From Acephala macrosclerotiorum (taxonomy: Eukaryota; Ascomycota; Leotiomycetes; Helotiales; Mollisiaceae), in assembly GCA_014904845.1 (NCBI GenBank), contig MU119329.1, positions 1,510-65,509 on the forward strand: a stretch of 64,000 nucleotides of DNA, read 5' to 3'. Below are positions 48,275 through 60,503 of this stretch, piece after piece. A model generated the notes under the pieces. That model saw only the letters and a program-made list of their open reading frames with translations, had not been told where the DNA came from and searched no databases. Position 1 is the first letter of the stretch. Each line of letters opens with the position of its first letter. Both the position numbers and the translations under genes were made by a program.

Positions 48275-49760
48275 GGTGCAGGGAGGATGGCACTTTGGCG
48301 ACGCGGCATACAGATCCAACAAGGCTTCTTTGATGATTAGACCTTGTCGAACTAAGAAGTTGCGGAGAAAGACTCGAAGGTTCAGAATAGATCGCTTGGG
48401 TGGAATTGAGCCTACAGGATTTTTTGGTTCGCGATAGCATCATTTTATTGGAGGTAAAACTGTTAGCGGATGCATTATTCCTAATTTGTTAATTTGAATG
48501 AAGCGGTTATGCATTGAGTTAGCATGTAGGCTACGGATGAAGCTTAGACAGATTCCATATCTATTTGCAAAGCATGTACTTTAGAGAAGAGGATGCAGTT
48601 TCAAAGGGGTAATCACCTCGTCTTCTGCATCTCCATGGACTCCAATACGTCATATATAGGGATGACCCTCCTCAACTTTTTCTCCCTTTGCTTGGGAAAC
48701 AAAACGGGGTCTCGCGTGACAAACTGTCAATCCCTCTTTCTTGTCAACGAAATAAACTAGCTACATAAAGCATCGAATTGGGTCCCACTGGTTATGTCTG
48801 TTCTCGCAAATAAAGTGGCCGGAAGTACAATGTCCATTGCTCTTGACCTTTTGATGTTACAATCTGCATACGGAAGAGATCTTTCATTTGCTCCTTTGCC
48901 TTGTGACATCAACTGCCCGAGAGAGCTTGATAACCCTGATAATGAACTTGATGAACCCTACCATCGACTCTCATTACTAAGAAACGAATATCCTTTACAG
49001 AATATTGAAGTCATGGACAAATGAAGTTTGGTTTTCTAGCTCAATATACTTTGTCTTATACTTCTAATTCTACAAGGTTCTTCGCTCGGATGGAGTGAAC
49101 TCAACCCGAAAGAATCAAGGTCAAAATGTCGGGACTAAAATGCCGGGGCTATAATGCCACGGTTCTGTGGCTCCACACCTTTTCCCACTGCAAACCATTA
49201 CAAACAAATATAATTTCCATCGTCGTACCGGAATGCGCGACTGAAGTTCTTCTGAATCCCCAGTGAAAGCCGACTATTGTTGAATATAACACAGCGACAA
49301 CTCAGCATTTGCTCTCCCCCATTATCCTGCTTCCCTCTTCAATTTAAACAAATATTTCACACAGAGCTAAAGACTGGACAACACACCCTAGAGCATGTGG
49401 CTAGAGCTCGGAAGGGCATCAGTGCTCACTCTCAACCTGTCCTGCGAAGGTATTTGTTAGCAGACGACTTCATTAAAAACAGCACAACGAACACTTACTA
49501 TCAAGTTTGTTCCCTCAATCATTCTGAGGTACATAGTACATTGTCATGATGCCGTTGTCTCTCATTTACTCGATCATGCCCATTTGGTAGCGGGGTTCTT
49601 CAACATAACAAACGTCTCAAAAAGCATTTCAGGTGGGAGCGCGTTTTAATTTGGGCCTTGAGTAACCGACTCTCGACAGAACGTGAGTTCGTAGACAAGG
49701 CATTGTCGAAGAGGACTGCCTTCGGTAGTGGTTTCGTAGGCCCAAGACAGTATCTCGTAG
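48275..49760. other. intergenic region
   Basis: No supported gene. A short open frame at 48794-49024 has no recognisable features. Confidence 0.35.
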
Positions 49761-49764
49761 GAAC

Positions 49765-50505
49765 CCCTCGGAAACCACCCGTAGGAGCACCGCTCCTACA
49801 CGCTTAGGTTACCTGAAAGGGAAACTTGACAGGGTGGGCCAAACTTGGACCACCTGCAAGAGAGTGGGCGCGGGAGATCTACAAGAAGGGGGACTAAAAG
49901 CACAGACTTGAAGCTTATGGACTTAATTAAAGTTCACGGGCTTAGCGGACTCGCAAGTAGATATATCAAAGCGTTATTTTCAAAGTTTATTGCACTACGT
50001 AATGCGATCTACACTCTCATTTTACTTCCACGCTTTTTCTCAGCCCCAACTTTCTCAGTCCCAACTTTCTCAGTCCCAATTCTCTTATAGTCTTTCGACG
50101 CCTCGTTTAAGTGCAAATAGTACTTTATCTATTCTAAATTAGCAAAAGCCGTATAAAAAAAAAAAAAAAACCCCCGGGGGGGGGGGGGTTGGAGGAAATT
50201 TTATCTATCAAATCTGCAACTAAACGAAAAGCTTTTAAGTACTTATAATGGCCTTTATTTTTCGGAGATTCGAGGAACCCCTTAGACGCAGTATCAAACC
50301 CCTAGTAATATGCTACAGGGCCTTAAAGTGGGTGCTTTCGAGCTCTGTGGTTGGCCCCTCAAATAGTTGCTTTCGGAAGGCCTTGCCAAAGCCTTGCTAG
50401 GCAATTTCAAGCCCTACAAACCTTGCGTTCGGACCATTTGAAGCTGCTGTCTGATCAGAAAATTGTGGTCGTAGGAGCACCGCTCCTACGGGTGGTTTCC
50501 GAGGG
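49765..50505. mobile_element. 741-bp inverted-repeat element with hairpin ends
   Basis: The ends 49765-49799 and 50471-50505 are inverted over 35 bp with three differences. Each end carries a perfect hairpin of 8-bp stem and 3-base loop (GTAGGAGC ACC GCTCCTAC). AAC flanks both sides (49762-49764 and 50506-50508), a possible 3-bp target duplication. The interior has three near-copies of CTCAGTCCCAACTTT at about 50038-50085 and a run of 16 A, 5 C and 13 G at 50155-50188. No transposase is present. The class is uncertain. Confidence 0.7.
50155..50188. repeat. homopolymer block A16-C5-G13
   Basis: Sixteen A, five C and thirteen G in direct succession, inside the 741-bp inverted-repeat element. 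The C/G part can fold on itself. It could be a real slippage product or an assembly artefact. Confidence 0.9.
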
Positions 50506-50508
50506 AAC

Positions 50509-51845
50509 ACGTCTCCTCGTCGAACATGCGGTCGTAAAGCTCGCCATAGTCATATTTTGCAGTATTGGCATCAACAGCTTACCAGCAAGGATCCATAGCT
50601 TGACCAGACATTCGCTTTCAATTAAATTCGCGCGACGTGGATCTTCGTCCGTGTAAAGCTTAATCCGACCGAAATCTATCTCTGTATAGAACCATTGTGC
50701 GAGGAGGTTGATAACTTCGAGCTCGAACTCATCTTCGAATTGGTATGCTTGGGTCTCCTCTTAGATGAAATTGCTGTTGAATGCAGCTCGGAGGACAGGT
50801 AAATAATGTGTGGCAAAGGTTTTGTGGATGGTGAACGAGCTAGCTTCTGGTGTGTTGACTCGTGCAGTTGATGAAGGTAAGAAAAGAAGTCAATGACTGG
50901 GCGGACGTGACGACGTCGAGCACTCGTGCTCGCTTAGCCTGATCTATCAAATTAGTCGCCTTTAAATGGATGTTGGGATCCATATGTTGTCGAGAACAAA
51001 GGAAAGCGACAAGGTCTGTCTTGAAGGATGCATTACTCGATCTCTATATGGCTTCCCCAAAAGTCTTTCCCTCGTTGATGATCGAAGCTTATCGAGCCAA
51101 ATCGGCGAAGTAGTTTATGCTAGACGTCATCACGTGCACGCAGACAAAAGATATTGCTTGGAGAGCAAATCTTGAGCGGATGAAGATGGGCACGTAAAAT
51201 TTGCTGGGAAAGCTCGTAGGTAGGCATATACAACTTTGTAATGTAGCAGTACACAAAGACCTCTCCACTCTTAGAAGTCTACTGAGAGAGTAATCCTCCT
51301 CAGCAGACAATTTGGATGTAATTCTACCTTAACAAGACTGGGACAATGAGAATTGGCCAAGGAATGCGAATCCAGCCCAAACCAAGCACTCCAAACTCGT
51401 CGAACAATAGCGTTCTTTTTTTGATAGTCGTCGGCATTTGAAATTGGATATGATGGTCAAGGAACTGACATAAAGTAGTCCCCCAGATGAGGACCCTAGC
51501 TCGAGGTGGTTAAATGCACCGAAAGCTCAGAGCGCTTGACGTCAAGTCGTCGACCGTGAGCTTCGGACAGCGACTGTTCAGGTTCATTCTCTGATGCAGG
51601 CTTTGTTTCTCAATACATAGACACAAGACAGAACTGCATATTGCCTTAGAGAACGCAATATCGCTTGGTTCAAAATATCTCAGTCGCAGTGTCCGTATCG
51701 TACTAAATCCGTGAATGTCCGTTAATGTATCAAGTTCTGATCTCATCCTATGTTGCCTTGATCGACGTATGGCTGCACCAGTAGTGATCCCTGTCTCTGA
51801 AAACTTTCAGTCCTTTGTAGATCGCTCTAATACCCCCGAATTCCC
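50509..51845. other. intergenic region
   Basis: No gene is supported. Short open frames lack recognisable motifs. Confidence 0.35.
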
Positions 51846-52262
51846 TCAAAACAGTTTCGGCTGACTACCTCGGTTCCGCTTTCGCTTTCTGTCATGTTCT
51901 ACTATTGGGCGTCCAAAGTTCTTCAGTACCTCGTCTCTGCTCTTTTTCGTCCTCTTTATGACTGAGTCGATGTATTTGTCTAGACCCATAGTTGTGATGG
52001 GGTGCTTGGGATCATTCTCGAAAGGAGCGTTGTAGCAAATGCTGGTAGGTTTTCTCAAAGAATTTCTCTTCAAATAAAGCTCTCTGATTACTCGACGAAA
52101 GATAGCAAAGAGTTCGCTATTCGGAAGTTGACTAAACCCTGGATGACGCTTCAAACACTCGAGGACCTTTTGGAAATCGTTCTCCGCAGTCGGCCCGTAA
52201 ATTATATCCACGTCGTTTTCGAGCTGCCTGGAGAGCACGGAATCTTTCAAAATCGTCTTCAA
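51846..52262 (-). CDS. hypothetical protein, probably partial
   Basis: A 138-codon minus-strand frame of protein-like composition (ENDVDIIYGPTAENDFQKVL, IFRRVIRELYLKRNS, DKYIDSVIKRTKKSRDEVL) with a basic tail (DRKRKRNRG). It is not recognised. The opposite strand also has a long frame at 52002-52418, but its composition is less natural. The sequence upstream is repeat R1, which may have replaced the start of a longer gene. Confidence 0.35.
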   Translation of the reverse strand: MKTILKDSVLSRQLENDVDIIYGPTAENDFQKVLECLKRHPGFSQLPNSELFAIFRRVIRELYLKRNSLRKPTSICYNAPFENDPKHPITTMGLDKYIDSVIKRTKKSRDEVLKNFGRPIVEHDRKRKRNRGSQPKLF

Positions 52263-52409
52263 CGGCCTCCCCGGGGCGTATGTCTGCTATTTAACAGGCT
52301 TTTCCTTCGTCAAAGGGTGGTTATATGTCGCATGCTCGATCTATGCGGCAACCTCTGGGATCTTCATAACAGAAACTCGAATGGATTCATAATTCGGCAT
52401 TGGTCCAAT

Positions 52410-52795
52410 ATCAGTTGAGAGGGCAAAAGGAGTGGTATTGCGATGCCTAATCTGCCCATCTAACTAGGTGGGAATGTCCCCTTAATAAAGTAAATTCACT
52501 AGTGCATCCAGGCCAGCCGGGACTGCCCATATGAGCCGATGCTCGTCGAGTGTGAGGCCTCATTTCAACATCGAACGATGTCTCAGTGCATTTCCCACTA
52601 ATACCGCCTAATTACGAGATCTTAACTGACGAAGCGTGCGGCTTCATTTTAACATCGAACCATGTCTCAGTGCATTAGCCCACAATACCACCTAATTACG
52701 AGATCAACAATACCTATGGCGAGATGATCGCGCGGCTAACGACCACGATACCCGCCCAATCTAGTGTTGCTGCCCAGGATTGTAGCAAACTCATG
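52410..52795 (+). repeat. dispersed repeat R1, copy 2 with internal tandem duplication
   Basis: Matches 37604-37880 from ATCAGTTGAGAGGGCAAAAG onward. A block of about 70 bp is duplicated in tandem here (about 52552-52622 and 52635-52705), each with TCATTT.AACATCGAAC and CGCCTAATTACGAGATC-like ends. Copy 1 has the block once. Confidence 0.75.
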
Positions 52796-52934
52796 CCGAC
52801 AGATAAAGTATGCTCCTAGATACCTCGCTAGTAGATACTTGACAGTTCGTCGAACCGCTAAAGCTAGTTATGAATGATGAGTATGACCCTGATTGGCGAT
52901 GGCCGCTCGGAGATTTTCTGACGTAGCAGAAACA

Positions 52935-53489
52935 CCATGATCCCCAATGACCTAAGCGTGCTCAGACTGGAGTTCTTCGAAGCGGGCAGTGGTCGACAAA
53001 AGCCAGTCATTGATAGTGTCAACAGCTCGACGAAGAAAACCCCCCTGTTCGTTGGATTCAGTGCTTAAAACCGATTAGATCCTCGCCACGGTACCTTCAT
53101 CTCTAAATTTTTGTAAAGCAGCCTCGACTTGGCTTTCGTTGATCAAGGATCATACTCTCATGCCTTTGATGAGACCAAGGCTGATATTAGAGAGAGCATT
53201 TTGATCTCGGAAGAAGACTTGGGCAACTTCGTAAATTGCGTGATCTTGGATTAGCTTATGAGCATTCTCGAGCCCGTCAGTCGTCTGCCGGAACACATCA
53301 ATAATCTGGTCGATGGATGGCGGCTTTGGCATCAAGGCTAAGCCTCGACGCTTACCACAGTTTCCGGGAGTTGACTCTGTGGTCGATTTCACTGTCTAAG
53401 AAGATCACGAACTCATCGACGCTACTCTCGAGAACTTTCAGAAGATGGCAGTTTTTGGCGGTGCCGCGGAGAAGGTTCAAGGCAGCCAT
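52935..53489 (-). pseudogene. relic of an alpha-helical fungal protein
   Basis: From ATG 53489 the minus strand reads MAALNLLRGTAKNCHLLK, then VDEFVIFLDSEIDHRVN up to a stop at 53357. The next frame continues as SIDQIIDVFRQTTDGLENAH, AIYEVAQVFFRDQN, LGLIKGMRV, stop, SLINESQVEAALQKFRDEG, stop, and GGFLRRAVDTINDWLLSTT. The joined pieces are amphipathic-helix-rich, similar in feel to N-terminal regulatory domains of fungal STAND/NLR-type proteins, but I cannot name the family. Stops (TGA near 53152, TAA near 53080) and a frame change mark it as broken. Confidence 0.4.
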
Positions 53490-53929
53490 CTTTCGCTCGC
53501 CTGTTTAGCAGCTTTGGTCGTTTGGTTAGTTGGAGTTTGCGACCATCTCACTAGCGGTCCTTGGGTTGGCACTCATTGTGACGATCAAGTTGAGTAATTT
53601 CGATGGAAGTTGTTGTTATGGTTAGGAAGAAAAAGGTTCGGATATCTTCCACTCGAGGAAACTCTTCTGCGGTTGAAAAGCAACGGTTTAGATCCTCTGG
53701 TAGCGTGAAGAAATTCAGAGCGAGATTTAATCTTTCACATCAGGTTGAGTTTCCTAGCCCCGCGTTTCTTCGAGGTGCAATATTTTCGACCCGGAAACAG
53801 CCAAGGCTGATGAACTTCAACGACATTAAGCTACTCACCTTTGTTGACGAACAACAGAAGGAGAGGGGCACGGAGAGGTGGCCTAAAATATGGGCAGAGT
53901 GCTGGTGCCTATCAGGCATTCCTATTTGA

Positions 53930-54985
53930 ATGGGAGATTGCCATTGCTAAATTCACGGTCGAGGATCATACGGATGTGCCAGACTGGTAGTTGGGACAGA
54001 ACGAGACAGCGAGTGTACCATCTCCGAAGGCTCGCGAAGTAGAGCATGGTTTGAGAGGTACAATGTAGTCATGTTGTGTCTTTACACGAACATCTGCTAG
54101 TGATTCAATGTGTGTAAAAATTGACGATCACAAGGCCCCTTGCCAGGTTCAGCGCAACTCACCTTCGCGTATGACTCCTGAACCACTTTCCATCTTCACG
54201 TGATCATAGTACTTTGGTTCGAGAAGTCCTACCCATGATCGGAGGAAGCAGATCTATGGGGATAATATGGAATCAGATTTAGTACGATGATGCAATGCAA
54301 TGAAACGATGTTCGACGTCAGCATTGGAAGCTGGAAATCTGGCCTTGTCACGTGCTCTCACGATGCAAAGTACTAGAACTAAGCTAAAATAATACTGCCC
54401 ACAAAACTGACGGTTGGAGGAATTTTTTGAGGCGTTGCCTGATATAGTCTCTCTGTTGTTTGGTGTATTTTGATGATCTCGAACTGTCGCAACTAAGAAA
54501 TGGTATGAGGCTAATGATTGTCCCCACTTGGTGAAAATCATGCCATCATCGTCATGAAGCAGAACTCAATCTTGCTTTGTGCAACAAAATAGAAGAAGAG
54601 AAGTCGATTCCATCTCCTTGACTCTAACAAGCTTGAATAGCAATGAAGCTAAAGTTCTTCCAGAACGAGCTGGTGTTTCAGAATACGAGATTCTCGGACC
54701 CCATTGTGATTCGCGGGGCCTTCTGATCTTCTCCCCCTTTCCAGGCAGACACCATACCTTCGGTGTTCGGCTTGACAAAATATCAGTCATGAGCCCAACT
54801 AGCCGACGAACGGAAAACCCTCAGCCCTGCTGTGACGAATCGCGTTCGGATCCGCTCACATTCGTACCGCCATGGACCTAAAATCTATTCATCTGCTGTG
54901 AACATCGCATCCAGTACAGACGAGCTGCCGTACAGACAAGAGGTGGGAGGTTGGCGATAGTACTCCGAAGCCTTGAAACCTTGAG
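53930..54985. other. intergenic region
   Basis: No supported gene. Presumed promoter of the Zn2Cys6 gene at its right end. Confidence 0.35.
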
Positions 54986-54988
54986 ACC

Positions 54989-56375
54989 ATGCCGCCTCGG
55001 AAACAACATCTGAGGTCCCGAAACGGGTGTATCCAATGCAAAAGACGGAAAATCAAGGTGACCTTTCCATCCACTTCCCAACCCAGAAGACCGGATACTG
55101 ATGCTTCTTATAGTGCGATGAGAGGCCCCCACTCTGTGGGCCTTGCAACAAGCATCGGATTTCCTGCTCCTTCGAGACTGCTACCCCGCCATCTGGTACC
55201 CCACCAACTCAGACTCGACCCGCCTGTCTACCCCCAGATCTCCAATACGCCCCTCCAATCACGCCCAGCAACCTACTCGATCTTGAACTTCTCCACAACT
55301 TCACCTCCCACACCTACTGTACCGTCTCAAGTTCTCTCGTCCTATCTCAGGAGCAGAAGGAGTTCTACCGCACCGGTTTCGTCCAGGTGGCCTTCGGATA
55401 TGATTATTTCACTCACGCCCTCCTCGCAGTATCAGGTTTCCACATAGACTACCTCATGCAGAGGAATCTGATAACGACTTCGCATCCGCTTGAGACATAC
55501 TTGATAGCCGCACATACGCACCACAATACCGCACTCCGCTCCTTCCGCTCAACACTCTACAATGTCACTCCAGAGAACTGTTCCGCGGTCTTCGGCTGTG
55601 CCAGCCTGATCACACTCATGTCGTTGGCTCAACCGCCATACCCCGATCCAGCTGCATCCTCCGTATCCTCGGAAAGCCCGAGGACAGTCTCATCATTAGT
55701 ACTAGATTGGTTCCGCCTCCTGCGCGGCATAGAACCCGCGTATCAGATGTACACAGAAATAGTCCACTCCGGACCTCTAGCACCAATCTTCTCTTCGAAA
55801 GTAGATTATGGGAAGGGTCCGGTCGATCCCGAGATTTCTTCCCATCTCGATTCTCTTTGCTTCGCATTCTCGCAACACAGTACACCGAATATTCGCAGGA
55901 TATGCAACGACGCAATCGGTGTTTTGAAGACGGCGTTCGTGGGAGTCGGTGAGAGAAGAGAGACTAGTGCTGGTCTTGGATGTTGGTAAGTGTTGATGAG
56001 GAGTTTGTGAGGCTTCTGGAAGGAAATTATCAGGAGGCTTTGGTGGTGCTTGGTTGGTTTTGTGTGTTGAATGAGTTGAGAGCTATGTGGTGGGCTGAAG
56101 GATGGGCGGGGAAGATTTTGAACGGCGTTGAGGGCTTGCTTGATGAGGTTCGGGTGGAATGGGTGCGGTGGCCTTGTGAGGCTGTAAGGGGTAAGGAGCA
56201 GGTGGGTAGTCAGGGTGGGGGTGAATTAGATGTGGGTGGTGAGAACACGGTAGAGGTTTTAGACGCGGGACATGATGAGCTTGTAGATCCTCAGCTACGA
56301 GTTGTGAGTTATTCTCGTGCTAGATTTGGATACAATATAGGAGGTACTGACTTTCGAGGCAGGTGTACATACTGA
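54989..56375 (+). CDS. Zn(II)2Cys6 transcription factor with one frame change
   Basis: A nuclear regulator. Exon 1 (54989-55057) encodes MPPRKQHLRSRNGCIQCKRR. A 56-nt intron (55058-55113) joins KIK to CDERPPLCGPC...SC, giving C-x2-C-x6-C-x6-C-x2-C-x6-C near residues 14-43. The rest follows the small C6 regulator class that includes Upc2-like proteins: LDLELLHNFTSHTYCT, VAFGYDYFTHALLAVSGFH, HHNTALRSFR and FGCASLITLMSLAQP. The frame ends at TAG-like stop 55989. The family's C-terminal block (DEEFVRLLEGNYQEALVVLG, MWWAEGWAGKILNG) continues in another frame from about 55985 to 56375. No intron restores the frame, so a one-base indel or a sequence error is likely. Function would depend on which is true. 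Confidence 0.75.
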
Positions 56376-57630
56376 TAAACAATACTTAGGGAAAGATACA
56401 GTATGAATTTAACAAATGCAAACGCTAGACGTAACCACAAAAGACATCCTCCCACTCAATTAAATGTACGCACGGACCTGGGGACAACGCGTTGGGAACA
56501 ATGTACCCGGTCCGGCTGTATTCGCTCTACACTCGCTCACCAACCCCTTAGCGCTCTCACAAATTCTCACGATCTACTCAAACACGAAACGAGCCTCAAT
56601 ACCTGCCTCTGCTTAACAAAGCAAAGACCGCTCCAACCAGAAATCACCCAACCAAACAAACACCGATCAAACAACACAAGTTGAGTCACTCGCTCAAGCC
56701 ACTCACTTCGCTAGCATACCATCGGCCTTGGCCATGGCAATGATCCGAACAACACCAGCGGCGAATACTCAACCTGCTAAAAAAATCAAGAACGGCGAGG
56801 TCCGACCAAATACAGGAACCCGAGGACCCCGGAAACGGACGGGTGGATACTAGTACACATGACTTCCAGGGACACGACACTGGAGTGAAATGACATGCAT
56901 GCATGGAGACTTGCAAGCGAGGAAGCAGGGGTTCCCCAAGTTCTTGAAGCTTCTGCGATGGTTCTCACAATGCAGCACTGTACTACGTAGATAAGAAGAC
57001 AGGGGGTGGTGCCATTGTGGCGTGGTATGACTACAGAGTACTCGGTGGAGCAAGGCTGAGGACTGAGCCAGGTTCCTGGTTCGCAGAGTGTTGGTGGCAC
57101 TCGCCACAGCGTTTGTTTCGCGAGGTGGATGCGAGATCATATGAAATATCGTGTTTTGTGTTAGCCTTCTCCGCAAAAGGTGGTTGGGGCGATGATGCAG
57201 TTGGGAACAAGATGAGTAATCGGCAAATGTGGAGGCTGAGCAGTGCAGTAGGACAGCAGGACTTGCAGGGGAAATGGGGTGAATGGTGAATGGCGCTGAT
57301 GGATGGGTCTAGACTCGATCTGGTGTAACGTGAATTATGACAAGGCTTGCAGTGTCTGTCACTCATCTCGAGCATGATGAGAATTGAAGAACGCAAACAC
57401 AGATTTCGGGTATATTAACAATACTTTGAAATGAAGAACGGGGCTTGAAAAGATTACCAGCAAGGAGATTCGTGATTATGTTTAGACTTCGGACCGCTGC
57501 GTGAAGTTGCCGAATTGGTGATCGAATTGGACGGGTCCCCACACACGCGGCACTTGCTCTCAATTCCCCATTATTTCCCGTGGATGCCGAAATGCTTTTC
57601 TCCCCTTCAGAATCCCAAGCATAGACCGCG
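56376..57630. other. intergenic region
   Basis: The convergent side between the Zn2Cys6 gene and the first bHLH gene. No supported gene. Confidence 0.35.
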
Positions 57631-57632
57631 GC

Positions 57633-58849
57633 TCAAGGCATAGCATCACCTCCCATTCTGACCCAAGCTCCTTTGAGTCGCTGGACATCCTCAGCGAGAG
57701 CTCTTTTATCACTTTCGAGGGATTTCTTCGTTCTTTCCAGGTTCTCGATATGTTTCTTCGCAAGAACAAGAACTTCAGCCTTGCTCACTCGTTTCTCGGC
57801 TCCCGAATCGATGCCGCCGCATCCGTCTACTTCGGTACCGGTGACATCTGGCGGGAGAGCGCTTAGGAGATTCGAGAATTGGCCGTTCAGTCTTGTACGA
57901 TATTGCTGTGAAGTTATTTAGCAGACTGTGTCTATCGTATAATCCCTTGCAAGGTTTTCATGGAAAAAAAAATTCAAGAACTTTCCTCGAATCTCTAAAC
58001 AGAATAGGGGGGCTAAGGCCGGGGCCATGTACCTTTTCAACCATATTATGGGACGTCCTCGTACCTTTCAGGGAGTCGTTCCTCCCCTCAGGCTCCGTGT
58101 ATGAAATCCGGTGCCCCTGCTTTGTGCTGCGAAGTTGGTGGCCTTTGGTAGGAGACGAGACAGTCTCTGCCCTGGACGACGAATCTCTGCGCCTGCTGCG
58201 AGTAGGATGCCTGTCAGGCTTCGAGCTCCTAGATGATTGCCTTGTATGTTTTGGGCTTCCCCATGCAGCTTTTCGAGGACTTTGAGGTGATTCGTACGTG
58301 CTTGGAGGCTGGTATGAATACATTGAAGTTTTTGTCTCGTTCTCATTTCCGCTTTCACATGCCGCCGACAGATCGTAGATCATAGAGTGGGGTAGATAGG
58401 ACGAGGCTAGTCCTTCAGAATTGATGCCTGGCGACCACGTCGAACTCCAAGTTGGCTCAGATGTATTTTGAGGGCAGTTGATCATGGGATTGACAAACGT
58501 GTCCATCGTTGGACTGGTCAAAGGACTTGGTTCAATTGATTTTCTGAAGGTGTCGTCGAAAATATTCCAAGAATCTCCGTTCGATGGAGTAGGCACTCCT
58601 GACGAAGAGATCGGCGATGCTGCATAAAATTCGCCAGGCTGGCCGTCGTTTGGCCAATCCGGGACGCTGAGAACTGGCGAAGACAGCCAATCTTTTTGGG
58701 TTGATGTTGTGCTTCCCACTCGTTGACCTGCGGGGTAATTGTACCCCGCATCCACCAACGAGGTCTGTTTTTGTTAGTCGAACATCATTGAAAAACAGGC
58801 AAATTGATGATGGGTGCCTTTCCTGATCTCTTTGCCGTGAGGAAACCAT
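57633..58849 (-). CDS. bHLH transcription factor 1
   Basis: A nuclear DNA-binding regulator. The main exons are 58764-58033 and 57905-57633, separated by a 127-nt intron in phase 0 that splits the basic helix: HNMVEK joined to QYRTRLNGQFSNLLSALPP. A loop of about 30 residues and helix 2 (KRVSKAEVLVLAKKHIENLE) complete the bHLH, which runs into a leucine/charged coil and ends KGAWVRMGGDAMP. The N-terminal 240 residues are Ser/Pro/Thr-rich with basic SRRRDSS. The 5' end is uncertain. One reading starts at ATG 58849 and splices immediately after the start codon (82-nt intron with GACTAAC near its end). A related gene lies 1.65 kb upstream on the same strand. Confidence 0.8.
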
Positions 58850-60500
58850 TTGACTAATAGCAATGGGCAATCTGTCGCGTGTGTCGTTCAGATCAATTGG
58901 CGTCTGGTGGTGAGGAGAAATTTGAGACGATACGAAGCGGGAGTGCCGGAATATAAGCATCAACAGCTTCGAGGTTATCGAGAACAAGCCCCACAGTTCG
59001 AAGCACACCTCAAGCCGACATTCCTAGCATCCATAGCTGGCAGCTGCATGCCTGAACGCATTCTGACACCGATATCAGATGTCACGGAAGTAGCGTTTGC
59101 CACAGTATACTGGAGGGGCAACGCGTACACCTGACTCGTCGTCGGTACTGCACATGGAAAAGTACATTTGGGTGGGCATACCTTGCATACGCGAGAACCT
59201 TCAAATATGGTATCCTTCTGAAGTGCCGAGCAAGGTCTGAAAGACGATCGTTGACTAGAAATTCGATAAACGGCTTCGAAATGGCGTAGAGATTAGTCTA
59301 GACTGGGAGCAAGTTCGTGCCATTGGGTCGGGTAGCGAAGGAAAAGTTCAACAATCCTCCGCATATGCCCTTGGCGCTCTAAAAACATGCGATCATCAGT
59401 CGTGCATCCAGATAGGGTTTTGCTGTAACGGTTCTCGCCGGGACAAATGGTGATCTGAGTGTTGTGCGGTATTAGTTCTACATGCAGCAGAGAAAGAACA
59501 CGTCAGAATGAGGTTGATTAAGAGGGATGAGGAGAGGTTCTCGACGTTCGACATCGAAAAACCCTTTGGCGGAAGCTAAAGGTTATTTTAGCTTCCGGTC
59601 ACGCGTAGACTGCTTAGTCTCTTTCTACGAGACTTTGAAGTGGCTCTAGATCTTACTAATTCTTTACTTGCACTCAGGTAAGAAAAGGGAACCCGTATAA
59701 ACTCCCGAGAGATGTTTTAATGGCTCTTGTTCCATAAATATAGGTGGCTGTTGATATTTGTCTGTTCGAGTGCCTGACACTTGGGCTCAGGGTATTTTAG
59801 AGCATTGACGCTGGCCTATCGGGGTATCAAGCGCTGCGCTGATCACTAAATCCGCCTGGCTTCAGTGTCTTTCTGTCAAAACATTTTGCGACACAGAATA
59901 AGCCCAGAAGAGAGCAGATACAATCACGGAATTATTCTCTAATGCTTTTCCCTCTTTTGAAAATTCTGCTGTTATGAGATGCCATGTCGTTATTTCCATA
60001 TATAGCAATCCAACTCTAGCACTTGGGATCTCCCCTTTCGTGTACATGCATTCTACAATCCTATCGCCATGAGGGGCTATTGAAGTTCTTGACGTTCATC
60101 GTTATCATGGGGAAACGCTTGTTAAGCCACTGTCTTACAGACGCTCATGGAAAGAGGGCTCTTCAGGTAACCTACCAAATTTCCAGCAATCACGTGTTCT
60201 TGCCCCCTTTTCCTTCATGACTAGCGAATGAGCGAACTGCGCAAGATTCGAGTTTCTACAACACAAAGGCTTTGAAACAACGAACCTCTTAGATTCTAAG
60301 ACTTTTGAATTTAAATCCTTCTTTTAAGCTCAATGAATTTCAGCTCAACTGAAGGCGTGTTCCGTAACTTTCGTTGGCTAGAGATTCCTTGTTGCTAACT
60401 ATTTGGTTGCAAATTCTACAACATATTTAATCTATAGCCCATCCAGGGCTGCCAGAAACAGCCTTTCTCATGATAAATAACCCAAAGAATTGTGAATCCG
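58850..60500. other. intergenic region between two bHLH genes
   Basis: Holds the promoter of bHLH gene 1 and the 3' region of bHLH gene 2. No other gene is supported. Confidence 0.35.
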
Positions 60501-60503
60501 CCT

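Noticed and set aside
53603..53929. Plus-strand 108-codon basic frame
   Set aside because: No recognisable features, and it lies next to a minus-strand relic. Support is too weak to list as a gene.
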